Part shown: piece after piece, positions 15,244 to 23,183 of the stretch
Position numbering within the stretch: position 1 is the stretch's first letter
Layout: each line of letters begins with the position of its first letter
Assembly (NCBI GenBank): GCA_023129805.1
Contig: JAGMBK010000007.1
Location: 1-26,025 of the forward strand
Direction of reading: 5' to 3'
Length of the DNA: 26,025 nucleotides
DNA from: Candidatus Zixiibacteriota bacterium
GTDB lineage: Bacteria; Zixibacteria; MSB-5A5; SM1-73
The notes under the pieces: generated by a model
The model's input: the letters and a program-made list of their open reading frames with translations, nothing else
Database searches by the model: none
What the model was told of the DNA's origin: nothing
Position numbers and translations under genes: made by a program

Positions 15244-15263
15244 AAAAGGTCATTTACCTTTTT
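15244..15263 (+). terminator. Very weak terminator candidate after the Wzi-like gene
   Basis: AAAAGGT (15244-15250) pairs with ACCTTTT (15256-15262) around a five-base loop, and the T-run is partly inside the stem. The stem is A/T-rich, so strength would be low. The two polysaccharide genes may therefore be co-transcribed across the 214-base gap. Confidence 0.25.
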
Positions 15264-15409
15264 AAAGAGACAGACCTAAAGATTTTGCAGAAAAGAAACT
15301 GAGTGATTTTATACTCAACCGTTCTCACCTTAAAGATTGATCTGTTAATTTCTCAGGAGTGATTTGAGCTATGTCCGTCCCCGGGATCTTCTTAAACAAA
15401 GGAGGGATG

Positions 15410-16828
15410 ATGTTGAGGCAAAACTTAAATAGCTTCAAACGTCTCCATCTGATTGCTGACCTGGGGCTTACTATTGTCTCTTTCCATTTAGCCATTCTCA
15501 TCAGGCAGAGTCTTGGAAATTTGGCCTTCTTTGATCCGTTAAATGTTGAGGGGCCTTATAGACTTTTATTTTTCATTCTACCCATCTGGGCATTCTTTCT
15601 TTCTTTCAAAGAGGAGTGCTACGAATATCGAGGCAAGCTTTTCCGAAAGATTTTCAAAAACACCGCAGTGGTGGTTTTAAAAGGCTTCGCTCTACTTTTA
15701 GCTTTTCTTTTCTTCACCAAATCGCTGGACCAAAGCAGGATACTTATTTTGATTTTCCTCCTTCTGAATTTTGTTCTTTTGTTATCCTTCAGAAAATCTA
15801 TATCTCAATTTTTAAGTTATCTCCGAAAAAGAGGGTATAATTACAAAAACATCTTGATCGTAGGTACCGGCTCACCAGCAAAAGATTTCATCTATGAGGT
15901 GAAAAAAAATCCGGAATGGGGTTTTCGCATTTCGGGACTCCTGGATTGGGAGGAGGGTTTAAGGGGAAAAATAATTCACGATTTCCCGGTTATCGGGAAT
16001 TTGAAGGATCTGCCCCATATTTTGAAAAATAACCACGTGGACTATGTGGTGTTTGCGGTTTGCAAAAGATTCTTAAACTTAATTGAAGATAGTCTCCTCA
16101 TATGTGAAGAGATGGGGGTGCCCACCTGCGTTCTGGTAGATTTTTTCCCTTTGAGATTCTCCAGAAGGAAGATCGGGGAATTTCAGAACAAGCCCGCCAT
16201 AATGTTCTCCACTGCCCCGGATTCAGGAACCTGCCTGCTTTTAAAAAGCATATCCGACAGAATATTTACCCTGGTGGGGATAATTTTTCTTTCGCCTCTT
16301 ATGCTCTCTTTATCGCTTCTTATAAAACTTACCTCCAAAGGACCCGTGTTTTTCAAACAGGAAAGGTGTGGACTGAATGGAAGAAAGTTCATCATGTTCA
16401 AGTTCCGCACCATGGTGGAGAATGCGAATCAGATGAAGGATCTTCTTGCCGAAAAAAATGAGATGGACGGTCCGGTCTTCAAGATGGCAGACGATCCTCG
16501 CCTGACTAAAGTGGGAAAGTCTTTGCGAAAATTCAGCTTGGATGAGCTTCCACAGCTTATAAACGTCCTGCGAGGAGACATGTCCCTGGTGGGTCCACGT
16601 CCTCCTCTGGCAAAGGAGGTCAGCCAGTATGATTTGTGGCAGAGAAGGAAACTTTCCATGAAGCCAGGATTGACCTGTCTCTGGCAGGTTAACGGAAGAA
16701 ACAATATCAACTTCGAAAAATGGATGAAAATGGACTTAGAATATATCGACAACTGGTCTTTGTGGTTGGACACCAAAATACTTGTCAAGACTATCCCTGC
16801 AGTTATTCTGGGGACTGGAGCAAAATAA
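15410..16828 (+). CDS. Polyprenyl-phosphate sugar-1-phosphate transferase (initiating exopolysaccharide enzyme)
   Basis: This enzyme moves a sugar-1-phosphate from a nucleotide sugar to undecaprenyl phosphate, the first step of exopolysaccharide or capsule repeat-unit synthesis. From ATG 15410 it has 472 residues: four membrane helices (about 13-33, 50-66, 88-104 and 109-127), a Rossmann-like middle domain (IVGTGSP near 150), a fifth hydrophobic segment (about 282-306), and the catalytic bacterial sugar-transferase domain. The catalytic domain contains KFRTM, DELPQLINVLRGDMSLVGPRP and KPGLTCLWQVNGR. AAAGGAGG ends at 15405, four bases before this start. A longer frame begins at ATG 15371, with AGGAG at 15355-15359, and cannot be excluded. 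The sugar substrate is not readable. A strong terminator follows, so the gene closes a two-gene unit without further glycosyltransferases. Confidence 0.92.
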   Translation: MLRQNLNSFKRLHLIADLGLTIVSFHLAILIRQSLGNLAFFDPLNVEGPYRLLFFILPIWAFFLSFKEECYEYRGKLFRKIFKNTAVVVLKGFALLLAFLFFTKSLDQSRILILIFLLLNFVLLLSFRKSISQFLSYLRKRGYNYKNILIVGTGSPAKDFIYEVKKNPEWGFRISGLLDWEEGLRGKIIHDFPVIGNLKDLPHILKNNHVDYVVFAVCKRFLNLIEDSLLICEEMGVPTCVLVDFFPLRFSRRKIGEFQNKPAIMFSTAPDSGTCLLLKSISDRIFTLVGIIFLSPLMLSLSLLIKLTSKGPVFFKQERCGLNGRKFIMFKFRTMVENANQMKDLLAEKNEMDGPVFKMADDPRLTKVGKSLRKFSLDELPQLINVLRGDMSLVGPRPPLAKEVSQYDLWQRRKLSMKPGLTCLWQVNGRNNINFEKWMKMDLEYIDNWSLWLDTKILVKTIPAVILGTGAK

Positions 16829-16864
16829 GGAGCTTTTCCTTCGAAAAAACCTCGTAGCGAAAGT

Positions 16865-16893
16865 GCCAGCCCATTGGGGGTTGGCTTTTTTTT
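16865..16893 (+). terminator. Strong intrinsic terminator
   Basis: GCCAGCCC (16865-16872) pairs with GGGTTGGC (16878-16885), with one G-U pair, around a five-base loop. Eight Ts follow at once (16886-16893). It is 37 bases after the sugar transferase stop codon and separates it from the convergent minus-strand gene. Confidence 0.85.
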
Positions 16894-17068
16894 ACGTTGG
16901 ACCAAAGACGTGCTCATCAAAGTTGCGACGCTACATTTCCTGATTATATCTAATCTTAAGGATACCTGGATTTTATCTGTTGTTCGGGATGCAATCTCAC
17001 ACACCTGGGTAGGTATAAATCTCTTGTCCGCACTGATATGGGCGATGAAAAAGTATTGCTTGGGCAGG

Positions 17069-20000
17069 TTAAAATTCTGCGCCCAAAGATAGATAATGCC
17101 TGGGTTCGGGTGAAACCCAGCTAAAATCGGTTGCCCAGGCGACATCATATCTCAAAACGAAAAAGCCCAGATTCGCTCTGGCTCCGAACCCAAAGCCAGC
17201 TTTTATGTCTTTAAGTCTGGTCCCACCCTTTGAGGTTCCACCCTTGAATTTTTTGTTCTCATCCCATGCCGCTCCCATGTCATAAAACATGGCACCGTTT
17301 ATGTAGTGGAGAATTATGGGGAGAGGGAATCGCATGACCAGGTGCTCAACAAATGGATAGCGCAGTTCCAGATTGGTTAAGAAAAATTTTGTGCCGCTTA
17401 TGTCGAAATATTTATAGCCCCGGAGCGGGGTCACCATGTTTCCAAAATAAAGATCATTTATGCCATATATGTTCTGCGAGCCTAAGCTGGGCCCTATCCA
17501 GTTGGACTGTCCACCCAGAAAGAATGTCTTCTTATCATCTCCATGCGAAAATCCTCCGCTTAACCGGAAGACAAAATTATATCTTTTCTTGAAATGAAAG
17601 TATCTGCGATAATCCATCATAGCCGCACCATAGGTGATGCTCCGCGGTGTTATATATGGCGCATATTCATAAGAGAATAAACTTCTGCTCCCGTTGATGG
17701 GACTGGTATGCCCCCAAATAACCGTGTCGTTAATCCAGGAAAGGGAAGCTAAAAGCACCTTCGCGCTTCGATCATCATAGGTTAAAGTGGAAGGATGAAG
17801 ATCGTAGTATTTCCGGTCTACCGAAATATGGGTTAAGTTCAGCTCTGCCCGGGTGAACTTGCTGAAAGGAAAGGAAAGATATGCCAGTGCTCCGTAGAGC
17901 CGGTCGGAGAAAAGACGATCCAGATCATCTATATAGTAATATTTAGTATGAAGAATGCCCCCCCCCACGTTCAATCTTCGGGCGCCGTAAAGATAGAATA
18001 TCTGGAAATTGCTCTGATCTATGGTGTTGACCAGATCGGTGGCTAAGATAAACGTGTGATTCCCCAGCATATCGCTTACCGCGATAAACGACTGTCCTTG
18101 AAAGCCAAAGTAGGTATCATAGTTTAACGCTCCTGAAATCACGTCAGCAGAAAACTTGAGCTTGTACTTACGTTCTCTGTACTCGCCGTTGGGAAGCCTG
18201 TAGCTAATGCTGTCTTTTTCCTCTATAACCTCCACCGCCACTAACTCCGCCAAGCTATCTAGCTCACTTTTTCCAGCCTTAAATACATAGGAAGTAAAAT
18301 CCAACTTACTCTCCATAGGTTTCTCCGCCTGGACAGTATCAGTTGTGGTAAAGATAGTGTCCTTCTCCAATGTCAAAAGATAGGGTGTCTTGGTCAGTGA
18401 ATCTCCTTCCCTTACGGCCGGCGTGATCTCTTTGATCAGGAATATGTCCCAGCCTCCTTTTTGGAAAGCGGAGAAGGCGATCTTGTCACCATCCTTTGAC
18501 CAGGAGGGGGAAAAACAGCCAGAAAGGACATTGGTGATGGGGAGAACCGCTAAGCTATCCAGATCTGCCACGTAAAGATTGTATATTCCATTTCGATCCG
18601 AGACGAAGCAGATCTTTTTGCCGTCAGGCGACCAGGTGGGAGAAGTATTGTTCCCTTCTCCCGTGGTGATAGGGGTAATTCTCCAAGAGTCCAGGTCTAG
18701 AAGAAAGAGATTATGATGACCGTATTTATAATCCGATGAATCTGCGTTCACCTCCACAGGTCGATCGGAACCGAAGGCAATAAATCTGCCGTCCGGAGAG
18801 AAGCTGGGATACGCATCGTCATAGTGGTCATCAGTCAGCTTAATTAATTTTTGGGTATCGATATGGCACATAAAAAGATCTGTCTTTCCATCTTTGATGC
18901 CCACGAAGGCGATGCTTTTGCCATCTGGCGACCACGATGGGGAACGCATGACATCCAGAGGAAAAAGGAGTTTCTTGTATATCTTCCTATCTTCTACCCT
19001 GATCAGACACAAAGCATCCATCCCTTTGCTTTTTGACACAAAAGCCAGGTTTTTGCCGTCCGGTGACCAGGAAAGACCGCTGACATAGGAATGAAGAGAT
19101 TCCAAATCTCCTGATCTTTCCCCTTTCACCAGTCTTTTTAACACCTTTCCATCTATGGAGGAGATGATATAGATTTCTGTATAGTCGCTTCTGTCGGAAA
19201 AGATAGCCAGACGGTTGCCTGTGGGGGAGAAAGCTGGTTTTTCGTTAATATAAGAGCCGTCCTCTGGATGATGAGTGAGCTTTTTAGCAAATTCCTTGGC
19301 CTCTTCTCTCAAGGCGATATCGGGCCAGTATTTTTTCCGCTGAGCCTTCATCCATTCCTCGGAAAACGACTTCTGATCCAATCCGATGGCAGATTTCAAA
19401 GCTTTGTCCATGGAAAGTTTACTTTTGCCTTTGTTCAGAATCTCAGAAAGCTTCTCCTCTCCGTACTTCTCCACGATATAGCCTATGGCGGATTGCCCTT
19501 CCTTGTACACCAAATAGCCTCCGGCAAGTTCCACTGGCGTCAAATATCCATTGATGGTGGCATCTCTTATCACCATATCCGCCTGAATGTCCCAGCCGCC
19601 TCGAGAAGAATATTCCGCATACCCTTCGGCAAACCATAAGGGGAGCTGAAATAGATACTGTCGACTAAAAAACGAACCGAAGGCATTCCCGTAAAGCATG
19701 TCGAACGTCACCGCATGGGTCAACTCATGATGAAGCACATGCCGATAATCCTCGTATGAGCCAGTAAATGGCACCACTATTCGAGTCTTGAAGGATTCGG
19801 TAAATCCGCCCACACTTTCCTCGATCAGATTAGGAATGACATTGGTCTGCTGAAAATCATTAGGTGATTTGTAAAGAATCACCGGGACTTTCTTGGTCAA
19901 GTCATAGCGGAGCTCTTTTTTTATCTTCAGGTAGGCATCCTCTAACACATCTGCGGCAAACTTAGCCAGATGATATTCACCTTTATAATAGTAAATGTCG

Positions 20001-20146
20001 AAGTTCTCAGTCTGAATGAAATGCCACTCGAAGGATTTATACTGAACCTTGTTCTTTCCGAAATAGGGCTCCTGTGACATCCCCTGGCCGATCAACAAGA
20101 GCAGAGATAGACTGCACAAAACAGTCTGCTTGATAAAATATCTCAT
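17069..20146 (-). CDS. Secreted peptidase-MA-like / PD40 beta-propeller / outer-membrane beta-barrel chimera
   Basis: The 1025-residue protein has a signal peptide (about 1-24, before QEP). A peptidase-MA-like domain follows with the zinc motif HELTH (140-144) and a likely third ligand E174 in LWFAEGYAEY. Residues about 290-590 carry six PD40/TolB-like blades with SWSPDGK-type repeats. The C-terminal third (about 680-1025) resembles the BamA/D15 surface-antigen barrel (for example GFGFGARANLGF) and ends in phenylalanine, as outer-membrane barrel proteins do. The combination predicts a protein fixed in the outer membrane with a propeller and a metalloprotease-like head. Similar chimeras are found in FCB-type genomes, but the substrate is unknown. 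The minus-strand ATG has GGGGAGA eight bases in front. murA lies 281 bases upstream on the same strand. Confidence 0.85.
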   Translation of the reverse strand: MRYFIKQTVLCSLSLLLLIGQGMSQEPYFGKNKVQYKSFEWHFIQTENFDIYYYKGEYHLAKFAADVLEDAYLKIKKELRYDLTKKVPVILYKSPNDFQQTNVIPNLIEESVGGFTESFKTRIVVPFTGSYEDYRHVLHHELTHAVTFDMLYGNAFGSFFSRQYLFQLPLWFAEGYAEYSSRGGWDIQADMVIRDATINGYLTPVELAGGYLVYKEGQSAIGYIVEKYGEEKLSEILNKGKSKLSMDKALKSAIGLDQKSFSEEWMKAQRKKYWPDIALREEAKEFAKKLTHHPEDGSYINEKPAFSPTGNRLAIFSDRSDYTEIYIISSIDGKVLKRLVKGERSGDLESLHSYVSGLSWSPDGKNLAFVSKSKGMDALCLIRVEDRKIYKKLLFPLDVMRSPSWSPDGKSIAFVGIKDGKTDLFMCHIDTQKLIKLTDDHYDDAYPSFSPDGRFIAFGSDRPVEVNADSSDYKYGHHNLFLLDLDSWRITPITTGEGNNTSPTWSPDGKKICFVSDRNGIYNLYVADLDSLAVLPITNVLSGCFSPSWSKDGDKIAFSAFQKGGWDIFLIKEITPAVREGDSLTKTPYLLTLEKDTIFTTTDTVQAEKPMESKLDFTSYVFKAGKSELDSLAELVAVEVIEEKDSISYRLPNGEYRERKYKLKFSADVISGALNYDTYFGFQGQSFIAVSDMLGNHTFILATDLVNTIDQSNFQIFYLYGARRLNVGGGILHTKYYYIDDLDRLFSDRLYGALAYLSFPFSKFTRAELNLTHISVDRKYYDLHPSTLTYDDRSAKVLLASLSWINDTVIWGHTSPINGSRSLFSYEYAPYITPRSITYGAAMMDYRRYFHFKKRYNFVFRLSGGFSHGDDKKTFFLGGQSNWIGPSLGSQNIYGINDLYFGNMVTPLRGYKYFDISGTKFFLTNLELRYPFVEHLVMRFPLPIILHYINGAMFYDMGAAWDENKKFKGGTSKGGTRLKDIKAGFGFGARANLGFFVLRYDVAWATDFSWVSPEPRHYLSLGAEF

Positions 20147-20217
20147 GATTTAGATCTCCCCACGGCATCTGGGCTGGTTTAAGGATCAATGTTCAAAAAA
20201 TACATCCTATCCTTTTT

Positions 20218-20247
20218 AGAATATCGACACCTCTAATGATCTTTCAA
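20218..20247 (-). promoter_or_regulatory. Promoter candidate of the protease-propeller-barrel gene
   Basis: On the minus strand TTGAAA (20247-20242) and TATTCT (20223-20218) are separated by 18 bases. Each matches consensus at four of six positions. A transcript would start near 20211 and have a leader of about 65 bases. The support is moderate; co-transcription with murA is the alternative. Confidence 0.35.
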
Positions 20248-20427
20248 CCTCTTTTTGAAGTATTTGACTTATTCACTATGCCCTTTCTCCTTAAAATATA
20301 TAGCGAAGTGTGGGTGAGTTTCGTTGGATCACCAGTTCCTTATGCTAACTTTGTCCGATACATGATGTTCTTAGATTTCAGTTACCAAAGCAAAGGAAGA
20401 AACCCGTTTTCTTGCCCTTTCCCTCCT

Positions 20428-21714
20428 TTAGCTTCTCACCCTCTTTATGTTTGCGCCCAACAAAGCAAGCCTTTCTTCCATATGATCGTATCCTCTGTCG
20501 ATATGATACACTCTTAACACTTCGGTAATTCCCTCTGCGGCCAGACCTGCTAAGGTCAAACCCGCTCCCCCTCTGATGTCCGAAGCCATAACCGAGGCAC
20601 CCTTGAGTCGGCGAACCCCGTTTATGGTAGCTCTATCCCCAGAAATCTTTATATCTGCTCCCAGTCGGCAGAATTCCATCACGTGGGTAAATCTTTCCTC
20701 AAATATCGTCTCCTTTATCTGACTGGTCCCGTCGGCAATGCAGGTTAAAGCCATGATGGAAGCCTGCATATCAGTGGGAAATCCGGGATGCGGATAGGTG
20801 GTTACCGAAATCGGCTTAAGCTTTTTGGGACACTTCGCTGTGATTATTTTTTTATTTTCCGTTATCTCCGCGCCCATCTCCCTCAACTTCATAGTTACCA
20901 TTCTCACATGTTCTGGCACCACATTCTTCAACTCCACACTTCCTCTGGTGACACAGGCCGCCATCATAAAGGTGGCGGCGTCCAATCGGTCCGGGATGGG
21001 CGTATATTCCACAGCTTTAAGCTTTTTCACTCCTTCCACGTAGATGGTGGAACTTCCCGCTCCTTTGATCTTTGCTCCCATCAGAGAAAGAAACCTGGAT
21101 AGATCCACCACTTCCGGATCGCAGGCGGCATTTACAATGGTGGTTTTCCCTGGGGACAAACATGCCACCATCAAAATGTTTTCAGTGCCTGTATGAGTGG
21201 GGCGGTCAAAATAGATGAGGCTGCCAGTAAGTTTTTTGCCGGAGGCGATCACATAGCCATGCTCCTCCTTGATCTTTGCTCCCAGCTTGGCAAAGCCGGA
21301 AAGATGCAGATTCACCGGTCGCGGACCCAATACACATCCACCGGGAAGCGAAACCTTTGCCTTTCTAAACCGGGCCAAAAGAGGTCCCATCACCAAAAAG
21401 GACGCTCTCATCTTCCTGACCAGATCGTAGGGCGCCTCATAACTTTTCAGATGTTCGGCATTTATCACCACCCTTCTTTTGGAAGGCGACCCACAGAACT
21501 TATCGTCGGCATAACTTTTCACTTTAGCGCCCAGTTTCTCCAGCACCTTGAGCATGGTCTTCACGTCCGCCAGATCGGGCACGTTATTTATTAGGGTTTC
21601 CCCCTTTTCCACCAAAAGAGATGCGGCTAAAATGGGCAGAACCGCATTCTTGGAGCCTTGGATTCCTACCGTGCCAGCAAGTTTTCTTCCACCCTCTATC
21701 ACAAACTTATCCAT
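20428..21714 (-). CDS. murA: UDP-N-acetylglucosamine 1-carboxyvinyltransferase MurA
   Basis: MurA makes the first committed peptidoglycan precursor by transferring enolpyruvate from phosphoenolpyruvate to UDP-GlcNAc in the cytosol. The 428-residue protein contains SKNA with K22, the catalytic loop LPGGCVLGPRP with cysteine C127 (equivalent to E. coli C115, the target of fosfomycin), DIRGGAGLTLAGLAAEG, and the closing HIDRGYDHMEERLALLGA. Because the loop cysteine is present, no intrinsic fosfomycin resistance by Cys-to-Asp exchange is expected. GAGGA lies five bases before the minus-strand ATG at 21714, and a good promoter stands about 85 bases upstream. It is divergent from lepB. Confidence 0.97.
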   Translation of the reverse strand: MDKFVIEGGRKLAGTVGIQGSKNAVLPILAASLLVEKGETLINNVPDLADVKTMLKVLEKLGAKVKSYADDKFCGSPSKRRVVINAEHLKSYEAPYDLVRKMRASFLVMGPLLARFRKAKVSLPGGCVLGPRPVNLHLSGFAKLGAKIKEEHGYVIASGKKLTGSLIYFDRPTHTGTENILMVACLSPGKTTIVNAACDPEVVDLSRFLSLMGAKIKGAGSSTIYVEGVKKLKAVEYTPIPDRLDAATFMMAACVTRGSVELKNVVPEHVRMVTMKLREMGAEITENKKIITAKCPKKLKPISVTTYPHPGFPTDMQASIMALTCIADGTSQIKETIFEERFTHVMEFCRLGADIKISGDRATINGVRRLKGASVMASDIRGGAGLTLAGLAAEGITEVLRVYHIDRGYDHMEERLALLGANIKRVRS

Positions 21715-21796
21715 GGTTCCTCACCCATGATTGTTTCCACATAATTTAAAACGTAAGTCGCCATATTTCATTGGCGCAAAAATCCTTAACCTTTAA

Positions 21797-21823
21797 ATTA
21801 TACGCCCACTTTGCCAAAGTCAA
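21797..21823 (-). promoter_or_regulatory. Sigma70-type promoter of murA
   Basis: On the minus strand TTGACT (21823-21818) is followed after 15 bases by a perfect TATAAT (21802-21797). The spacer is two bases shorter than ideal, but both boxes match well. The start site would be near 21790, giving a leader of about 75 bases before murA. Confidence 0.55.
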
Positions 21824-21992
21824 GCAATTCCAAAGACAAATTTGTATCCCTCCATCCCCAAAGATTACTTTTTTATTCCTTTTTGTAGAATACATTTATC
21901 CTGTAAAAATGTAGCATCGCAACTCTGTTTGCCTTGTCCTATGGATCCTGCGGAAATGCAGATAAAGGTGTGCGACGGCAGTTTATAAAATG

Positions 21993-22015
21993 CCAGCACT
22001 TAAGTTAGGTGCTGG
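21993..22015. repeat. Palindromic repeat, family A, copy 2
   Basis: The segment CCAGCAC + TTAAGTTAGGTGCTGG is the palindrome of 84-111 with an internal CTAA-type deletion, leaving a seven-base-pair stem CCAGCAC/GTGCTGG. It lies in the 479-base divergent gap between murA and lepB. Apart from this repeat and the murA promoter, nothing else was recognised in that gap; no clear lepB promoter is visible. Confidence 0.65.
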
Positions 22016-22193
22016 AACTTTCCATCCTATCTCCCAGTGAACCGAAAAGATTCTCAATAATTGGTTTTCTTTGGCAATTCAGCCTAAGATGTTTAAAGGT
22101 TTGATTTCGTAAATTTCCTCAAAAAACTTCCGATACACATAATAAATCTTAGCATCGACTCAAAAGTAGGGAAATCTTTACAAAGTTAAAAAC

Positions 22194-22850
22194 ATGAGAA
22201 GAAAGGGCAAGTCTAAACTCAAGCAATATGCCTTGACCGTGGGTATCGCTCTGATTGTTGGCATATTGTTGCGCACTTATGTGGTGCAGGCATACCGCAT
22301 TCCCTCTCGCTCTATGCAGGAGACCCTGCTGAGGGGTGATTTTCTCTTGGTCAATAAGTTAATCTATCGTTTCTCTGAACCTCAGGTAGGTGATGTTATT
22401 GTTTTTGAGTATCCTTTGAATCCCAGCAAGGATTTCATAAAGAGGATAATTGCCTCTGAAGGTCAGACCGTGGAGGTAATAAATAAGAAGCTATATGTTG
22501 ACCAGGAACTGGCAGAGGGTTGGTTTCCGTCCAAACACACAGACTATCAGATATTTCCTGCCGCATATTCCAATCGTGACAACTTCGGTCCATTCGAGGT
22601 ACCGTCAGGTCAGTATTTTGTCATGGGGGACAATCGGGACAACAGCCAGGACTCCAGAGACTGGGGTTTTCTGGAAAGGGAATATATCAAAGGGAAGGCT
22701 TTTTTGATATATTTTTCCTGGGCTCCGGATGCTGAAGCTCCCCGATGGACCAACCCCTACATAACCTCGTTCTTTGAAATACTCTTCTACAATCTCACTC
22801 ACTTCCCCTGGCGAATCCGCTGGGGAAGAATCGGAAGCGTCATTCGATAG
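22194..22850 (+). CDS. lepB: Signal peptidase I
   Basis: LepB removes signal peptides from exported proteins at the outer face of the inner membrane. The 218-residue protein has one N-terminal membrane helix (about 12-32). The catalytic serine S40 lies in IPSRSMQETL, the general base lysine K83 in DFIKRIIA, and the box GDNRDNSQDSRDWG is present. Length is typical of single-span forms. It is read rightward from the murA-lepB gap. The last codons (FPWRIRWGRIGSVIR) are repeated with mostly silent changes 171 bases downstream, which marks a past duplication. Confidence 0.95.
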   Translation: MRRKGKSKLKQYALTVGIALIVGILLRTYVVQAYRIPSRSMQETLLRGDFLLVNKLIYRFSEPQVGDVIVFEYPLNPSKDFIKRIIASEGQTVEVINKKLYVDQELAEGWFPSKHTDYQIFPAAYSNRDNFGPFEVPSGQYFVMGDNRDNSQDSRDWGFLEREYIKGKAFLIYFSWAPDAEAPRWTNPYITSFFEILFYNLTHFPWRIRWGRIGSVIR

Positions 22851-22869
22851 ACCTGAAGATTTGAAGATA

Positions 22870-22961
22870 TGTAGGGACAGGGCTTGTCCTTCAGGATGAA
22901 TCCTTCAGGATGAATCCCTGTCCGAGTACCAATGCGGAGAGCCACAAGGGCTGTCCCTACA
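22870..22961. repeat. 92-bp inverted-repeat element with tandem 14-base units
   Basis: TGTAGGGACAG at 22870-22880 is the exact inverse of CTGTCCCTACA at 22951-22961. The match continues loosely inward (about 16 of 20 positions). Inside, the 14-base unit TCCTTCAGGATGAA occurs twice in tandem (22887-22900, 22901-22914). The same unit is found at 25090-25117 in another inverted repeat. It encodes no protein. It looks like a non-autonomous mini-element or REP-like repeat, and it sits precisely between lepB and the lepB tail remnant. No target duplication is obvious. Confidence 0.75.
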
Positions 22962-23021
22962 AATTCTGCTTATTTCCCCTGGCGAATACGTTGGGGAAGA
23001 ATTGGAAGCATTATTCGTTAG
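22962..23021 (+). pseudogene. Remnant of a second lepB 3' end
   Basis: The frame starting at 22962 reads NSAYFPWRIRWGRIGSIIR followed by TAG, nearly identical to the real LepB C-terminus. Between 22803-22850 and 22974-23021, 42 of 48 bases match. Of five changed codons four are silent and one is Val to Ile. This pattern indicates a once-functional, diverged lepB paralogue of which only the tail survives. The remnant begins directly after the right arm of the 92-bp element, so the element probably marks the deletion or insertion boundary. It has no start codon and is not expected to be expressed. Confidence 0.7.
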
Positions 23022-23056
23022 ATTTCGAAAAGGTAGAAAAAAGAAAATCTCGCTCA

Positions 23057-23078
23057 GCGAGGATGTTATCATCCTCGC
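23057..23078 (-). terminator. Candidate terminator of the unknown two-gene minus-strand unit
   Basis: GCGAGGATG (23057-23065) and CATCCTCGC (23070-23078) form a perfect nine-base-pair stem with a four-base loop. On the minus strand a T-rich stretch (ATTTTCTTTTTTC) follows after about eight bases. The distance is larger than ideal. A competing inverted repeat GGATGTTATC/GATAACATCC (23061-23070/23115-23124) shares one arm. Confidence 0.4.
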
Positions 23079-23183
23079 CAACTTCGCTCTTGTGGATGAC
23101 GGAGACCCGTCTGGGATAACATCCAGCGTGAGCAGAAAGATAGACATTTCAGAAACTTCATTTTTTGGTTGATAAACAGAGAA

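Noticed and set aside
16429..17148. 239-codon minus-strand frame opposite the sugar transferase
   Set aside because: Most of it is antisense to a clear catalytic domain and it crosses the strong terminator at 16865-16893.
20236..20517. 93-codon plus-strand frame between murA and the protease-propeller-barrel gene
   Set aside because: Its 3' third is antisense to murA, and it overlaps the likely minus-strand promoter at 20218-20247.
22887..22914. Tandem 14-base units as a CRISPR array
   Set aside because: There are only two units with no spacers between them, inside an inverted-repeat element, and no cas gene is present.
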